Assembly: GCA_021234155.1 (NCBI GenBank)
Contig: JAJEKV010000015.1
Location: 10,626,101 to 10,690,100, forward strand
Source: Isoetes taiwanensis
Taxonomy: Eukaryota; Streptophyta; Lycopodiopsida; Isoetales; Isoetaceae
Direction: 5' to 3'
DNA: 64,000 bases
Shown here: piece after piece, positions 10,636 to 23,181 of the stretch
How positions within the stretch are numbered: position 1 is the first letter of the stretch
Layout of the letters: each line of letters starts with the position of its first letter
The notes under the pieces: model-generated
Databases searched by the model: none
Seen by the model: the letters and a program-made list of their open reading frames with translations, nothing else
What the model was told of the DNA's origin: nothing
Translations under genes and position numbers: made by a program

Positions 10636-13600
10636 TAAAAGGGAAACTAACTCTTAAGAAAGTAGGTAAAGATTCATAATGAAGGTTTGAAAAAGTCACA
10701 AAGCAAGATTAATGAATCTAAATTGGTTTGTAGGTATGGCCCCGACCGTGGAAGACACTAATGATTAGTGAGATTAGACGATGGTCATAAATGAGATATG
10801 TGCTAACGAAAAGTCCCGATCGGGAGATGCAAACGGGTCAACGGTTCCACCATTTTGTCGCATTATGTGAAAAGGAAGTGCCAATTTGAGTTAGCACAAA
10901 ATGGCCGTGTCAAGAAGAAATGTTGACTTCTCTCCTTGACACACATGTAAAGCCAATGATTGGAAACCCCATGGATGAATCGAAGACATGTTTGAAGCAT
11001 TCAAGGCAGCTTAAAAGTCCCAATGCCGAGGCTCGTGGTCAAGGAATGGGTAGCTTCATGGAATTCCTCAAAGAAGCGACGCTTGATCACAAGAACATCA
11101 TTGCGGATCTCAATGCACGCCGTTTGAGGTAATTAAAAATGCTTTGCATCGGGGAAGCTCTAGTGGAGAGGGCCTAGCAAGCCCCACTTTTCTTTGGAGA
11201 ATCACATGAACACATCAATCTTTGTTGATCCCATGCCCGTAGAGGCCGTGGATGTGATACACCTTATTGAGGAGAAACCAACACATCGCACGTATCAAAT
11301 CAAAATCAACGGAACACAACACTTCCAAGATGATGAGCTATACAGTTGGATGGGTTTTCAAGGGCAAAGATAGGGCGTAGACGCATGAGATGGCTCAAAG
11401 ATACATACGCTTCAAGAGCCCGTGATCCCGCTTTGGCTACATCCATTGGACTTGCATATGAAGTTGCTAGCTCTAGTGGGGATACCATAGGGCCAATGGT
11501 GATTCTACCTTTCATGAATGGAGAGACACTTGCACACTTGTTTGACTATTTACCTAATAACTTGTCACGCTTTTAGAAGATGGTCAAATGCAATTGCTAG
11601 AGCCAAGAAGAACCGACAAACACATAGGCGCTGAACTTAGGAGCAAAATGCGAAGTTGTATATCAAGATGTTCCGTAGATAGCTCTTGCCCCAGCGTAAG
11701 GTGTCGTTGAGATCCACAAAGGCCACTTCACTCACACAAAGCTTAATTGCAAGAGAGTCAAATTACATTTTGATGATGAGTACCAAAATGTGTGGGTGGC
11801 CATTGGTGATTGGGACAATGCAATTCATTTTACGCCAAAGAGCCGCCGTCCCTTGTTGAAGTGTTCCAGATTTTACTTTCTGGATGGACAAGCAAAATAT
11901 CCATGGTTAGAGGAAACCGTGGTTTGAGAAATCAAAGGATGATGATCGTGGTATGGGGACACCTAAATTCATGATGTCTATGCATTGGGATATATTTATG
12001 AGATGCTTCGGATTTCGCAAGCTATGTATCTAATTAATGGAGTGGTTTAATAATAACAACAATGCCCAATGGATTAATCCAACCCATATGTACCAACGAC
12101 GCCTTGACAAGTTGGAGGAGCAAAAACAAGAATGATGTGCCTACGTGAAGACGATTCTCATCACGACCCAAAGCTTCTCAAGTTGTTGAAGCCTTACAAA
12201 GTGTTGGAATATCTTCTACCATGGTTGTGAGACAAAGACGACACATGAAGTGCATGGATGCCTTGAGATGTCAAAATTGTTGTTGTCACAACTCAAATAA
12301 TGAATACAATATTGTATATCTTGCCATGTTTAAGAGTATTAAATTTTTTAATTGTCTAATAACCAAATATATAAAGACACTTTTAATTATTCAAATCCCA
12401 ATGTTTTGTAATGAACTTCCCATGTTGCTAACATTTGTTGCTTTCCTACTATGTTATTCATCGCGACTCCATATAAATAACTTGCAAGTTTTTGCACATG
12501 TCCAAAGAACCATGGGATGCACGATGGCATATCTATTGTTCACAACTTTACTTACGCGGGCTTGGTAGCCTTATTGACAGCCCTAAACCCGCAAAGGCCT
12601 TTAAGAGGCTAAGTTGGTCGCTCGGGTTTAGCTTCGCCACCACCGCCACCTCCACCATTGTGTGGATTTGGTATGGATTTTTTCTAGGATAAAATGTAAG
12701 TTAACCATTTATTTTTAACGCTCTAATGTTTTTAAATGTAGCGTGTAAATGCGGTTAAGGCCCTTCTTTTCCTATGCATAATGTTCGCCGTCGTGGGTTA
12801 TGGGCGGATCTTCTTCTCATCACCACCAAGAGACGGAAAAGGACCTCGTGATCCGCCAGAAGACGAAGAGAGTGGAACTCCGAGATATCAACGAGGCGAT
12901 AACCCTCGAAGATAGGTGGAATGCCTTGCAATTCCGGGATGTCGCCCGCAGAAATGGAGATTGCGCGCCAGTCCGTTGAACAAAGTAGGCGGAGGTCCGC
13001 CCCCCATGACCCTCCACGCCATAGCTCATACACTCCTTCGTAATTCAATCTTGGGGCCGCTCCTCGTTAGCACGGCAGGAGAATGAACCCCCACGGCGAG
13101 CCGCCGACCGCCGCCCACGCCGGAGTGGACGCAATTCCTCTTCAAGCTCTGTTAAAGATCGCACCACCCGCACCACCTCCACGAAGGCATCTCTTTCAAT
13201 ATGAGTGAGTTCATCTTGAATTATGCCCTTTTTGTTCACTAACACATATTCATATGTTAGTCGATGTTGAGTGTAGTAGCAAGAAGTTGCCGCCACAAAG
13301 ACCGCAGATGGCGACAATTTTGGAAGATGGCTAATAATGTCACAAATAGCGTTTGCCATAACGTCCACAAGGGTGAATGGAACGGAGCCTATGATGAGGA
13401 AAAAGAGAGGATCAAGGAGATTTTAGAAGCGTAATATCCCGAGCTCAAGTCGAGAGATCTCATGGAGGGAGCTTTGTTCAAAGCAGTGGTAAACATGTTA
13501 AATCCACTGTGTATTAGGCTCTTTCGTTCTTCATTATAACCTCATTGTACTCATATTTTATTTATATTTTGCAGAGGTAATCAGAAGAAGCAGCTGAAAG

Positions 13601-14630
13601 ATCTTGCCAAAGCTACAGGAGTCCCGATAGAGGAAGTGGCAATGTTCTATCCGGGTTGACTAATGAGGCATTTCAAGTACATCATCTCTCCCATGAGTCG
13701 TATAATTAGATGATGCCATGTGGACTAAGTCCTTGTATTGCATTGTAGTGTTTGAAGGCCAACATATTATCAAAGAAAGGGGAAGCTAGAACAAAGGCAG
13801 CGCTGGACGCGAGGTACGACGAAGCAAGTGGCAGCCATAGTGCCAATAAGACTGGGTCTGGCGGTTATGGCTTTGGCTTTCGATAAGCTATTTGTAAGTA
13901 TAAATTTGGTTTATAATGTAGGTTCTCGAAGTTGAACACTAACATTAGTTTTGGTGCTCATTCTCACTAGGCGCCATTTGTCGGTCGCCCGGCCGCTAAA
14001 GATGAACGCGAAAAGGGCCTTCAAACAAGGCACCATGCGGCCATCGCAGACGCCACCGCGCAGCGTGAAAGGGGGATGAAGTGTGTATCATTCATTAGAT
14101 AATTATTTGTGACTACAATGAACTAATTGTTGCGATACAATATAATGCAGGTAAATGAAGACGAAGCCAATGAAGAAGAAGAAGAAGAGAGCAACAACTA
14201 AAGACTTAATATATTTTGTAATGTGCAAATTACATTGTGAAATATATTAATTGAATTCAATTTAAATTTTTTATGCTTTGTTCTTATTATTTGTGATTTT
14301 TTTGTTATGTTAATTTTATGCTCGATTCTATTTTTTTATTCTTAGATTTATTAAACATTTAATTACATATTAAACAATAATGCTTATCTACCATTAATAT
14401 AATTTAATCAATATTTGTTTCTATTTTTCGAATTTTTAAATATTTATTCTCGATTTATTTTGTTCATATTTAATATTTATTAATACTATTAATATTATTG
14501 ATAATATTAATATTAATAAATATTACTAAATATTTATTTATATTAAATATTTGTTAATTTTGCATATGAATATTAACCGTCCAATTAAATCATATTGAAT
14601 AATATTAAATAAATATATTTTTTTATCAAA
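10590..14630 (+). other. Decayed, possibly spliced coding region of unknown identity
   Basis: Short plus-strand frames with protein-like composition appear between AT-rich gaps, for example 10920-11132 (MLTSLLDTHVKPMIGNPMDE), 11346-11576, and segments near 13340-13430 and 13560-13900. Several end at plausible donor and acceptor signals (TTTGCAG before 13575, GGTAAACATG after 13488). No domain is recognisable to me. Position inside the palindrome-bounded block suggests a transposon-encoded gene that has lost its frame. From 14220 to 14640 the sequence is AT-rich and empty. Confidence 0.25.
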
Positions 14631-14639
14631 AATTCTTTA

Positions 14640-15150
14640 ATCGCCGTTGAACGACGTTGTTCCGCGTGGGTCGCCACGCCGCCGCCGCCGCTGAACGACG
14701 CCGCCGCGTGGCGCCAAAGCCGCCAGAAAGCCGATGTACCACGCCAGCCAGATGTGTGTCACCACGCCGCCAACGCCGTTGAACGACGCTTCACACGCTG
14801 GGCAGCCATACGCCGCCGCTTACGCTACCGGGCAACGCCACCGGATCGGACATGATGACGTGTACTTTTCGCCGTTGAACGACGCGTTGCCGTGTCATCC
14901 GCCACGCCACCGGCCGCTACCGGGCTGGCCACTCGGGCAAAGCGTCGCTGGTCGATCCCGCGGTACGCTAACGACGTTGAACGACGCCATGTCGCCGCTT
15001 AAAGACGCCGCAGCTGATGCGACGCTTATATAGCGACGATAAACGCCGTGATATCGACGCCCGGACGTCGAAATAGACGTCGTTTATCGACGTTTCGACG
15101 TCGATCATCGACGTGCAAACGACGTCTGGACGTCGTAATAGACGTCGTAA
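14640..15150. repeat. CGCCGTTGAACGACG / CGACGTCGTTT array, right copy
   Basis: Some 500 bp with recurring CGCCGTTGAACGACG words (14641-15030) grading into a dense GACGTCG array (15030-15150). The last 100 bp mirror the left array at 1856-1960 in inverted orientation. The CpG density suggests either recent amplification or protection from methylation-driven decay. Confidence 0.6.
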
Positions 15151-15179
15151 CAGGGCTTTGGTTTTGTTGTGTTGAAGGT

Positions 15180-15520
15180 AGATATGAGTTAGAAATGAGA
15201 AGCCAAGGAAAAGGAAGAAAGTCCAAGAAAGTGGGTTATATGGATGAGCTGAACCTTAATGACGTGACTATATTGTGCTATGATTTTAAATTGAAATCTG
15301 ACAATCGTCTACGCCAGAGGACTATCAATTTGCTTAAAAAGACTTGTAATTACGACGAAGGGGATGAAGAAGGGAGTGGTGGTGGCAATGCTTAACCATC
15401 TGTTGATAGTGATGAGGAAGACAACTCAAGCACTTCCTCGAGTGACAGTGAAAAAAGTGAAGGTGATGAGGATGGCTCTTCATCACTCCTCACACTTTTG
15501 TACATAACTGAGTCTTAAAA
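15180..15520 (+). other. Possible exon remnant with acidic serine-rich tail
   Basis: Open from the right edge of the palindrome array, the frame encodes KGRKSKKVGYMDELNLND and continues with LKSDNRLRQRTINLLKK to a TAA near 15395. Beyond it the same frame continues as DSDEEDNSSTSSSSDSEKSE. The single stop between a basic part and an acidic low-complexity part suggests a broken nuclear protein. No family is recognised. Confidence 0.25.
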
Positions 15521-15971
15521 CAAAACTGTAAATTTTACATGTGAATATGAAGATTTTATCTTCAAATTTTGAGAATACTACAGTTTCAGTTACAGACTTT
15601 ACTTCAATTTTTTGTTAAATATTTTATCCTCTGAAATTAGAGTTTCTCTCTTAAAACATACTTCAAGAACATTCTATTTGCTAAGAAAAGTGTCACTTTA
15701 AAAAAGTCAATTCTTTCGTTGCACAAAAAAACTAGTCGTTGGGGGGGGAGGGGGAATCAAAATAGAATTTCATACATCTTTTTTTTTTTAACCTCGTTTT
15801 ACCCCCTTTTTTGTAAAAAAAAGGGAATCTTTAAGGAATATTCGTTTTGCTCTCGTTTCGATGATTTGCTCCCGTTTAATACACAATCTTGTTAATGGGG
15901 CAAGCAGCTAAAGGTGCCCGAAGCCATATCCTGCATGGTATGTTTCCAGGCAAAGTCTTTGTAGAAATCAT

Positions 15972-16221
15972 TCAACTTGCCTCTTTGAATCTCACAATAT
16001 TAGGATGCCCTAGTGAGCAATGGTTAATGATCTCCCTTTTTACATTTTCGTCAATCTGCAGCATCCAAGGCATAAACGGAAATATCACCCGTTCTATACT
16101 TGACTGCCACAAACTCTTTAGTGTTCTTGTCCCACATGAGTCTGGCAATGTGAAAATTTCCCGACCCAATATCCTTGACAAGCTCATATCGATCCATATC
16201 GTGCATCCCCGGCACATCCAT
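15972..16221 (-). pseudogene. SnRK2-type protein kinase fragment (N-terminal exons)
   Basis: The minus strand encodes [15 protein letters not shown], the start and glycine-rich loop of SnRK2 (SAPK) kinases. It continues with TKEFVAVKY, which holds the ATP-binding lysine, and then, in another frame, [20 protein letters not shown], the alpha-C region of the same family. Between the two blocks sit about 30 bp ending in GCTGCAG where the family normally has an intron, so an intron appears to have been mostly deleted. The homology ends at a TGA after FKEAS; the catalytic loop and C-terminal half are missing. Presence of an intron trace points to a genomic duplicate and not a retrocopy. It lies about 400 bp from the divergent SPP gene. 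Confidence 0.85.
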
Positions 16222-16621
16222 AACTTAACCTGTAATCGAAGAAACCAAACCGTCTACCAAAAAAGACCCAAAGTAGCACAAGTCACAGACTTTAGAATCC
16301 GCATCAATCTTGCAACACCAAGAATCCGGTTAGCCGATTTCTGAAGTGGCTTCCCAACAACAGCGGCCACCGCCAGTTTACAGCTGATAGTAAGTTTGGA
16401 GCAGCCATTAGCATATTCCTGGCATATAATGGCATATACCTAGAATATACCATAAATCCACATGGACGAGGGCTTGCCCCCCTAGGGGCAAATTTTAAGT
16501 CTAGGTATATATCCGGGATATCCATGGACGAGAACCTAATTTGGGGGTACACATGTTTTTCATTATCTTTTAGCGGGCTCTCCTCATCGGGGCACCGCAC
16601 ACACCGGGCCAGAGACTAGCA

Positions 16622-19325
16622 ATGAGGAATCCCAATGTCGCACCTCGCTTGATGATCGTTTCCGATCTAGATAACACAATGGTATTCATTTCTTCTTGAT
16701 TTTATTCTTCTAAATTTTCCCTTTGCTCTCTTCTTTTTGTTATGGCATTGATCCTTCTAAAGTCCTTGAATCATTATATGTGAAATGCTTTTGTTTTACC
16801 TGCAGGTGGACCATGAGGACATAAAAAATGAGTCTCTATTGCGTTTTGGAGCATTGTGGGTTGCAGAATACAGCGTGGATTCTTTGTTAGTATTTTCTAC
16901 TGGAAGATCTCCTGCATTGTACAAGGAATTGAGGACTCACAAACCATTGCTCACACCCGATATAACTATCCTGTCAGTTGGAACGGAAATCATGTATGGT
17001 GATGCGATGATCCCTGATGATGGATGGGAGAAGGAGTTGAACATTGGATGGAACAGAACAATCATCGTTGAAGAGGCTTCGACTTTTTCAGAATTGACAT
17101 TCCAGGTGCAGTAATTGAGCTACCTTTAGGCCAAATGCATTTTTTCTAGATTGAGCATTCTGGGTCCCTTCGAAACCCCAAAAGTTTTGCATTCAAAACA
17201 AATCCAGGCTTTCCATGACATATTGGTAAGCTTGTTAACTAAATTAAGAAGTACTAAACACTGTCCACGGCTTAAAGAGTAATAAAGTTGTTACGATGAC
17301 CACCACAAACAATTTTAAGTTGAAAGACTATCAGAAGAAAAGTATTGAAGGCTGCATGGGGTGAAAATTCGCGAAAGGTTTTATCATGATGGGCTGATAA
17401 TATTGTATTGGTTCAAATCAAAATCATCCAATAAAGAGAAACATGTTAGATTGCTTCTCTCCCTCATGCGTGATGCTTGATGGAAATGGTCTTGTGTTTG
17501 TCTTATGTAGCCTATATGAAAGATACAGCTTACATTCATTTGGAATGCTCATGGTGTTAATCATATTGTTTAGGTAGAGACAGAGCAGAGACCACATAAA
17601 GTGAGTTTTAGTATTGACAAAGTCCGAGCTCCGAGGGTTATTGAAGAGCTTTCAAACAAGCTAACGACTCGTGGAGTAAGCTCTTTGCCTTTCTTTGATG
17701 AGAAAGAAAATGCTATGTTAACCTCTTTGCTTCTACAGCTGGATGTTAAACTCATTTACAGCGGAGGAGCAGATCTTGATGTTCTACCTCAAGCAGCAGG
17801 GAAAGGTCAAGCATTGGCATACTTGCTTCGGAAGTTCACAAGTGAAGGAAGACCCCCTGAAAAGGTGCTTGTTTGTGGTGATTCTGGCAATGATGCAGAG
17901 CTTTTTACTGTTGCTGATGTATATGGCGTGATTGTAAGTATGCTTCCTTAAAAGTTCTTGTATAGTTAGCATAAAGATTGTCAGATAATCACTGACTATG
18001 ATATGGCTGCAATTTCTACATGATTATGTAAACTATGTAACGTTTATTTCTTTCTTTTTCTCCTTTTGAAACTGTGCTCTATTTTTTCAGGTCAGCAATG
18101 CTCTTGAAGAGTTAGTCCAGTGGCATGATTTGCATGCCAAAGAGAACCATAAAATATTACGTGCAACAGAGAGATGTGCAGGTGCAATTATCCAGGCACT
18201 GCAGCATTTTGGTATTGCCCCCAATGTTTCTCCTCGTGATGTTTTTGATTTGAAACATGGTCTTCGTCCAAGAAAAGATGAGGTTGCGGTTATACGTGAC
18301 ATTGTGATGCATCAATTGTTATGGGAAAAGTGGCTTCTTGGTGATGTTGAAAACAATGAGGAAACTTTCCAGCAGCTGAAGGCATCCATGGTATATAATG
18401 GTTTTTTCATAGATATTCTAAGAATGGTAATCTGGAGTTGAAGTATGATGTTTTGTTAACTGACATGTTTTTCTCTAACTGCCATGCTACCACACCACCT
18501 TACAACTGTTTGAAGACCCAATTTACGCACATGACATTTTGGTTTACCCTCTTGATGTGGAAAGAGCTTTATGTTACAATTTTCTTGAAGGATTTTAAAT
18601 CCTATATTTTGATATGTTAAAGGAAGACACTCATCCAGCAAATATCTTTCAATTACCTTTTTCTGATGAGCAACATTGAGACATAACTGAAGCATGCTTT
18701 ATCGGTTTCATTTCTTCTTCAGGCTGTTTTCATGCTAAAAAAATATGTTGTGGATATGGAGTGATTTAATTGGTCTGATCTACTTTTTAATGATCTTACA
18801 TCGTATTATGGTTCTGGTATTATCGGAGTTGTTTTCATTATCTCTTGCATCAGGGAACTCGTTCAATTGTAATAACTCCATGGGGAGTTGAAGAAAGCAT
18901 TGTGGATGCAATTGAGATGTTGAGACCCCTCCATGGCATAAAAAAGGGGAAAAAGTTTTACATCTGGGTTGATCGGGTTCATCCTATTAAATCTGCAGGA
19001 GATGTCTGGATTGTCAAGTTTGATAAATGGCAGCAAAACGGTGAGGCTTAGGGCTAATCCAATTATTTTTATTTGTTAACTTCTATAGAACTTTGTTTGA
19101 TCCTTTGTCTGCTACAGAAGAAGAGCTTAGCTGCAGGTTGTCCACAGTAGCTTTGGACTACCAGGTAAGTTAATTTTATGGACTAAACCTTCCCTGCTAA
19201 GTTATGTTGTCAACTCTTCCATTGGCATCATTTGATACTTTTTGCAGGCAAGTGCAAGGGGGATGGTGTTGCATATGCATGAGACATGGCGAGACGGTTA
19301 CACTGCCACAAAGTTGATGTATTAA
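16622..19325 (+). CDS. SPP: Sucrose-phosphate phosphatase (SPP), eight exons, 422 aa
   Basis: It hydrolyses sucrose-6-phosphate, the last step of sucrose synthesis in the cytosol. Exons are 16622-16681, 16806-17105, 17574-17675, 17739-17933, 18091-18390, 18854-19040, 19118-19164 and 19248-19325, all with GT-AG borders and in frame. The total of 422 codons matches the usual plant length. HAD-superfamily motifs are present: DLDNTMVDHED (nucleophile motif), [12 protein letters not shown] (motif II), [10 protein letters not shown] (motif III lysine) and [11 protein letters not shown] (motif IV). The C-terminal plant-type domain ([16 protein letters not shown]) follows. The start is the first ATG before [17 protein letters not shown]. 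The 63-nt intron 17676-17738 has no stop and is a multiple of three, so its retention would add 21 residues in frame. No damage is seen; the gene is probably functional. Confidence 0.95.
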
Positions 19326-20930
19326 TCCAAGATTCATAAAAGATTAGGAATCAACGAAAATTACTCTGTGTAACGGCACAGTAACTATTTAACCCATGGT
19401 CATATGATATACAAGGAGGACCAGGGTTCTGAAAGTGGGAGGGAGTGTTCAAATTGTGAAATTCCAGCGTTGAGCGAGAATACATTCAAGTTAAGGGTAT
19501 TACGTGGGATTCACATGAGGCTTTTTTTGGCAGTTTATTTTGGGCAGTTTTCTTCTCGCGGTGCAGCCGGCTGCAAGTTCTATTCATATGGGCCGATGAA
19601 GGTTGAGGGAAAACCCATGGTAAATCTCCTCGTAGTGGTGCATCAGTTGGTGTGTTTTGCAGCTACCTGTTGCACCCGGCCCGCGTGCGTGCAGCAACAC
19701 GCATGGCGTCAAAAAATTTTGCAGTGCTTCTGCTTTGGGCGGACTGTCGTTGACGCTGCTGCCCTTTTGTCATCCCATGTGAACGGGCCATTATTAGTGC
19801 ATTGCTAACATAGAAACCTTGATGGTCGGGCATCACGGATACTGCAGCTGCACGTTGCGTGGGGGCCGAGCCAGTGGCACGGTTTAGTAGGCACGGCCAC
19901 ATGCCACTTTTTTAGGCCCCCCTGAGCCCTCCCCATTTTTCGTGGATGCCCTCACTTTTTCGTACCCCTATTTTGTCCCCCTTTCTTAACAGATTGGTTA
20001 ACATCCTTAACTACCCATTAAAGCTGACGAACATTTAATAGAAGAGGTTAATAGAAAGCATAAAGCTGAATGTCGGAGCAATAGAATGTCGGAGTGATTC
20101 GAATTGAATGTCGGAATGAAAAAATCATCTAAAGAATCGGATTTCAAGGTTAAAGTTTACAGGATTATCTGCCATTGATTATCTATGCCAGATCTAATCT
20201 TTTCACAGACCATCGGCAATGCATGAATGCAGAGGCATTCTGACACGAGAACTCGAATATGGAAATGAATCCTTGCAGGATTTGGCGACGAATTTGGGTT
20301 CTGGAGCTTATAAAACGGATTAATTTGCCTACGGTTCTTGATCCATTGATTCAAAATGATGGATCATTACGTGTTGGCCGTCCAATGTGTAACGCCATTT
20401 CCGAACCATCTCTTTTCCGTAGAATCTTCGTTGTAATGCTGTTAAGAAATGGTTAAGGAAGGGGCTCTGTTAACAATCGGGTGGATGGGCCCCCAAGAAA
20501 ATATACGGAGGCCTCCAAAAAAAGTTTACGGTGTATACCGAGGCCTCCAAAAAAATCAAGGCTTAGTATACCGGTTCTTTATTTTGCTGTTTTTGGAGGA
20601 CAGGCAAAATAATTTTACGCCCTTCGCGCGTGATAGAAAGTTCTCAAATTCCAACCTTTGAAATGCCACATAAAAATTTAAAATAATGGAATTTATTTTT
20701 TGGGTTGCCCGTAAGGGGCAACCCTCTTGTTGGAGGGTGGAGTGACATATAGAAGGCTTTGATTTGATTTGAATATAATATCCCATAAAATATTCTAAAT
20801 ACGTGGTTGTGATTGTCTGGGATTAGTTAGGGTTTTTGTGATACTTTGTGATACTTAGATAGCAGAGATCGTTTGGGATGCCTTTGACGGTAGAGATGGT
20901 TTGGGTTTTCTTTAGAAGATAGTGGAGCTA
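19326..20930. other. SPP 3' flank and intergenic sequence
   Basis: No gene is supported. The first few hundred bases are probably SPP 3' UTR. Near 20510-20560 the word AGGCCTCCAAAAAAA occurs twice, about 40 bp apart. Confidence 0.4.
20702..20724. repeat. Perfect 9-bp hairpin GGGTTGCCC-gtaag-GGGCAACCC
   Basis: An exact inverted repeat with a 5-nt loop. The same GGGTTGCCC word occurs as a spaced inverted pair at 61625-61703, so it may be part of a small dispersed element. Its role is unknown. Confidence 0.7.
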
Positions 20931-23181
20931 TGGCTATGCAATCCCCTCCGGCGATGACAGTGGCATAGTGGCATGGGCGAGGGCGGCAGCAGCGGCAGGG
21001 GCGTCTGTAATATCTTCTACAATCATACCCCAGGCGTTTACTTCTTATGTTTGCAAAACTAGGAGCTTTTTGTTACCACCAAATCCAAGCTTCCTGCAAA
21101 GGAGGTCTGGAGGAGCTGGAACAAGCTTTTCCTGCCTCAATTTTGGCTCGCCAAGTTGTTTTTGCACCAGCAGAATCTCTGTTGGACATATTTTTTCCGC
21201 AACAATTCAGGTTGGCGGGGCACAGATAATAGCAGCAATAACAACGGAAACAGTTGAAGGTATTCAGAAGCCCATGGTGTATCTATTTCCTAAAATTGAA
21301 GAAAACGGCAGCAATACTGGAAGGAACATCAGACTTTCAGGACTCCAGATGAGGTTGACAAATCCAAGCCTAAATATTATGTGCTCGACATGTTTCCATA
21401 CCCCAACTATTCTCAGTAGCATGTGCTTAATGCAAATCCAATTAGAACAACACAATTTGGATATTAGTGGCCAATAAAAGCATATTAGTCATAATGTATA
21501 TAGGCCGGAGCTTTAGAATTTAGCAAGTAGTTATAAGATAAGACAATTGATAAAGAATGAGGCCAATAAACCATTGGAGAACTTTGTTCTGGCAGATATG
21601 GAAGTTTGAACATAACTAGAAAACAACATAATCATTTGATTACTCAGCTGTCATGCTCAATGCATTCTTGCAAGAGCATAAAGATAGTCACATTAGCCAA
21701 TGCAACTTGGGTTCCTGACATGAGAGCAGACAAATATTATTTCTTTGAAAATTGTCTAGCATAATGGTCTTAAACACTGTTCCATTTGTTGCTTCATTCA
21801 GCGGAGTAGGCTTGCACGTTGGACATCCTGAAGGATATACTGCAACATAGTTGCTAGATATAAACGAATGCAGGGATTCAATGTTCTTCATCTAATGAGC
21901 TGGGCATCCAGGCTTCCTGCTGAACAATATGCTATAGAGGTACCCGTCGTCCTGAATTTCTATTGCAAAATTTGGCATTACGTGATCTAACTATTTTTGA
22001 CATTGTCTGACTGCATAATGGACATTGTATACATCAAACATAATATCACATTGGAAGGCAGAAGGTCCTTTTAGTTTTTTAAAGTATTCAACTTCTAAAT
22101 GCCTGACACATTCTCTCCTGGTGGGATCCCATAAGATTAGGCATTCTTACTGAAATTTGAGAACCCCTTGGATTTCTCGCAAAACTTGATCGTCTTCAGA
22201 CAGGAACTCATCCACGGGTGACAACATTAAGGAACATTGATAGGTTTCGCAAACAGGTGAGGTCTTCTCATTAGAGTTAAGTGATCTGTTGATAATTAAC
22301 TTCATTACATCATGTTTCCATGCGATCAATGGCAGAGTGTTTGTGACATCTTTTTGAACAGCTGAAAGCACTGGGATTTTCATATGATTGGAAACGGGAA
22401 ATCTCAACCACTGAACAAGATTATGATAAATGGACACAATGGATATTTTTGCAATTGTTCAAGAGGGGACTTGCATATCAAGTAAGATAAGCCCTATTCA
22501 TTATGATATGTTGGTTCAATCATAATTTAAGAGTTTTTGTTTAGGTTTTCTGAATCACAGGTTATTTTTTTTAGGCAGAGGTACCAGTTAATTGGTGTCC
22601 TGCCCTTGAAACTGTACTTGAAAATGAAGAAGTTATTGATGGATTAAGTGAGCGAGATGGCCATCCTGTTGTGCGGAAGGTATGAAAGGCTACATTATAA
22701 AGTTTTCTGAATTGCTGCAAAAAGGACGAGTTATACTACAAATCCAGTATCCAATTTTCCCAGCAAAATTGTGAAATGGAAGATGTATATATTACAGCTG
22801 TCTCTAATCATAACACCCATTTTTTCATTCATGAAAGTGCCAATCAGAAATCAACAATAAAATGATTAACAAATTTGTATATGACTTTGATCTATAGAGA
22901 TACTTCTATATTTTGAGAAGAGTGTGTGCACCTTTTAAAGAAGATATCTTTACGAAATACCTGCTAAATTTAAATAGAGTATTGGTTAGTTGGCACTTAG
23001 CCAAGCAGCATGCATCACGTTTCTGTCCTGTATTATTAGCACTTTCACCGATACAATCAGGTTGTGTCTGCAGCCTATGCGGCAGTGGATGATGAGAATC
23101 ACACAGTATGTTGATCGTCTTCTTGAGGATTTAGAAGAACATGATTGGTTTAAAATTGTTAAAGATATGCAGCGCAATTAA
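20930..23181 (+). pseudogene. Leucyl-tRNA synthetase (organellar type), N-terminal part only
   Basis: Segments match the chloroplast/mitochondrial class Ia LeuRS in order. They are a serine-rich transit-peptide-like region (20968-21200), [20 protein letters not shown] then [13 protein letters not shown] (about 21310-21405), the HIGH-type motif [12 protein letters not shown] (about 21805-21845), THPRVTTLRNIDRFRKQ (22207-22256), [18 protein letters not shown] (22361-22481), [19 protein letters not shown] (22577-22680) and [20 protein letters not shown] (23073-23181). Later segments have proper GT-AG borders. Breaks are a 1-nt frameshift after KIEE, frameshifts and stops just after the HIGH motif, and complete loss of everything beyond DMQRN. 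The editing domain, KMSKS loop and anticodon-binding domain are absent. Confidence 0.88.

Larger units (their letters stand above)
1845..15170. mobile_element. Candidate large DNA transposon or nest of elements bounded by palindrome arrays
   Basis: The outer arrays at 1856-1960 and 14640-15150 are roughly inverted. The left edge reads ACAAAACAAAT...CGTACGACGTCGTTATAG and the reverse complement of the right edge reads ACAAAACCAAAG...GTTACGACGTCTATTACG. Inside lie a higher-order tandem array, a microsatellite, a 124-bp tandem repeat and short coding remnants, but no transposase I can name. No target-site duplication was confirmed. It could equally be several unrelated elements that share a motif. 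Confidence 0.3.

Noticed and set aside
16304-16600. Minus-strand open frame between SnRK2 fossil and SPP
   Set aside because: No kinase or other family similarity and no splice link to the fossil; it contains a direct repeat (CATGGACGAG) and looks non-coding.
17601-17951. Single-exon reading of the SPP segment including [14 protein letters not shown]
   Set aside because: The family goes directly from TTRG to LDVK; the extra 21 codons carry GT and AG borders and are treated as an intron, with retention kept as a finding.
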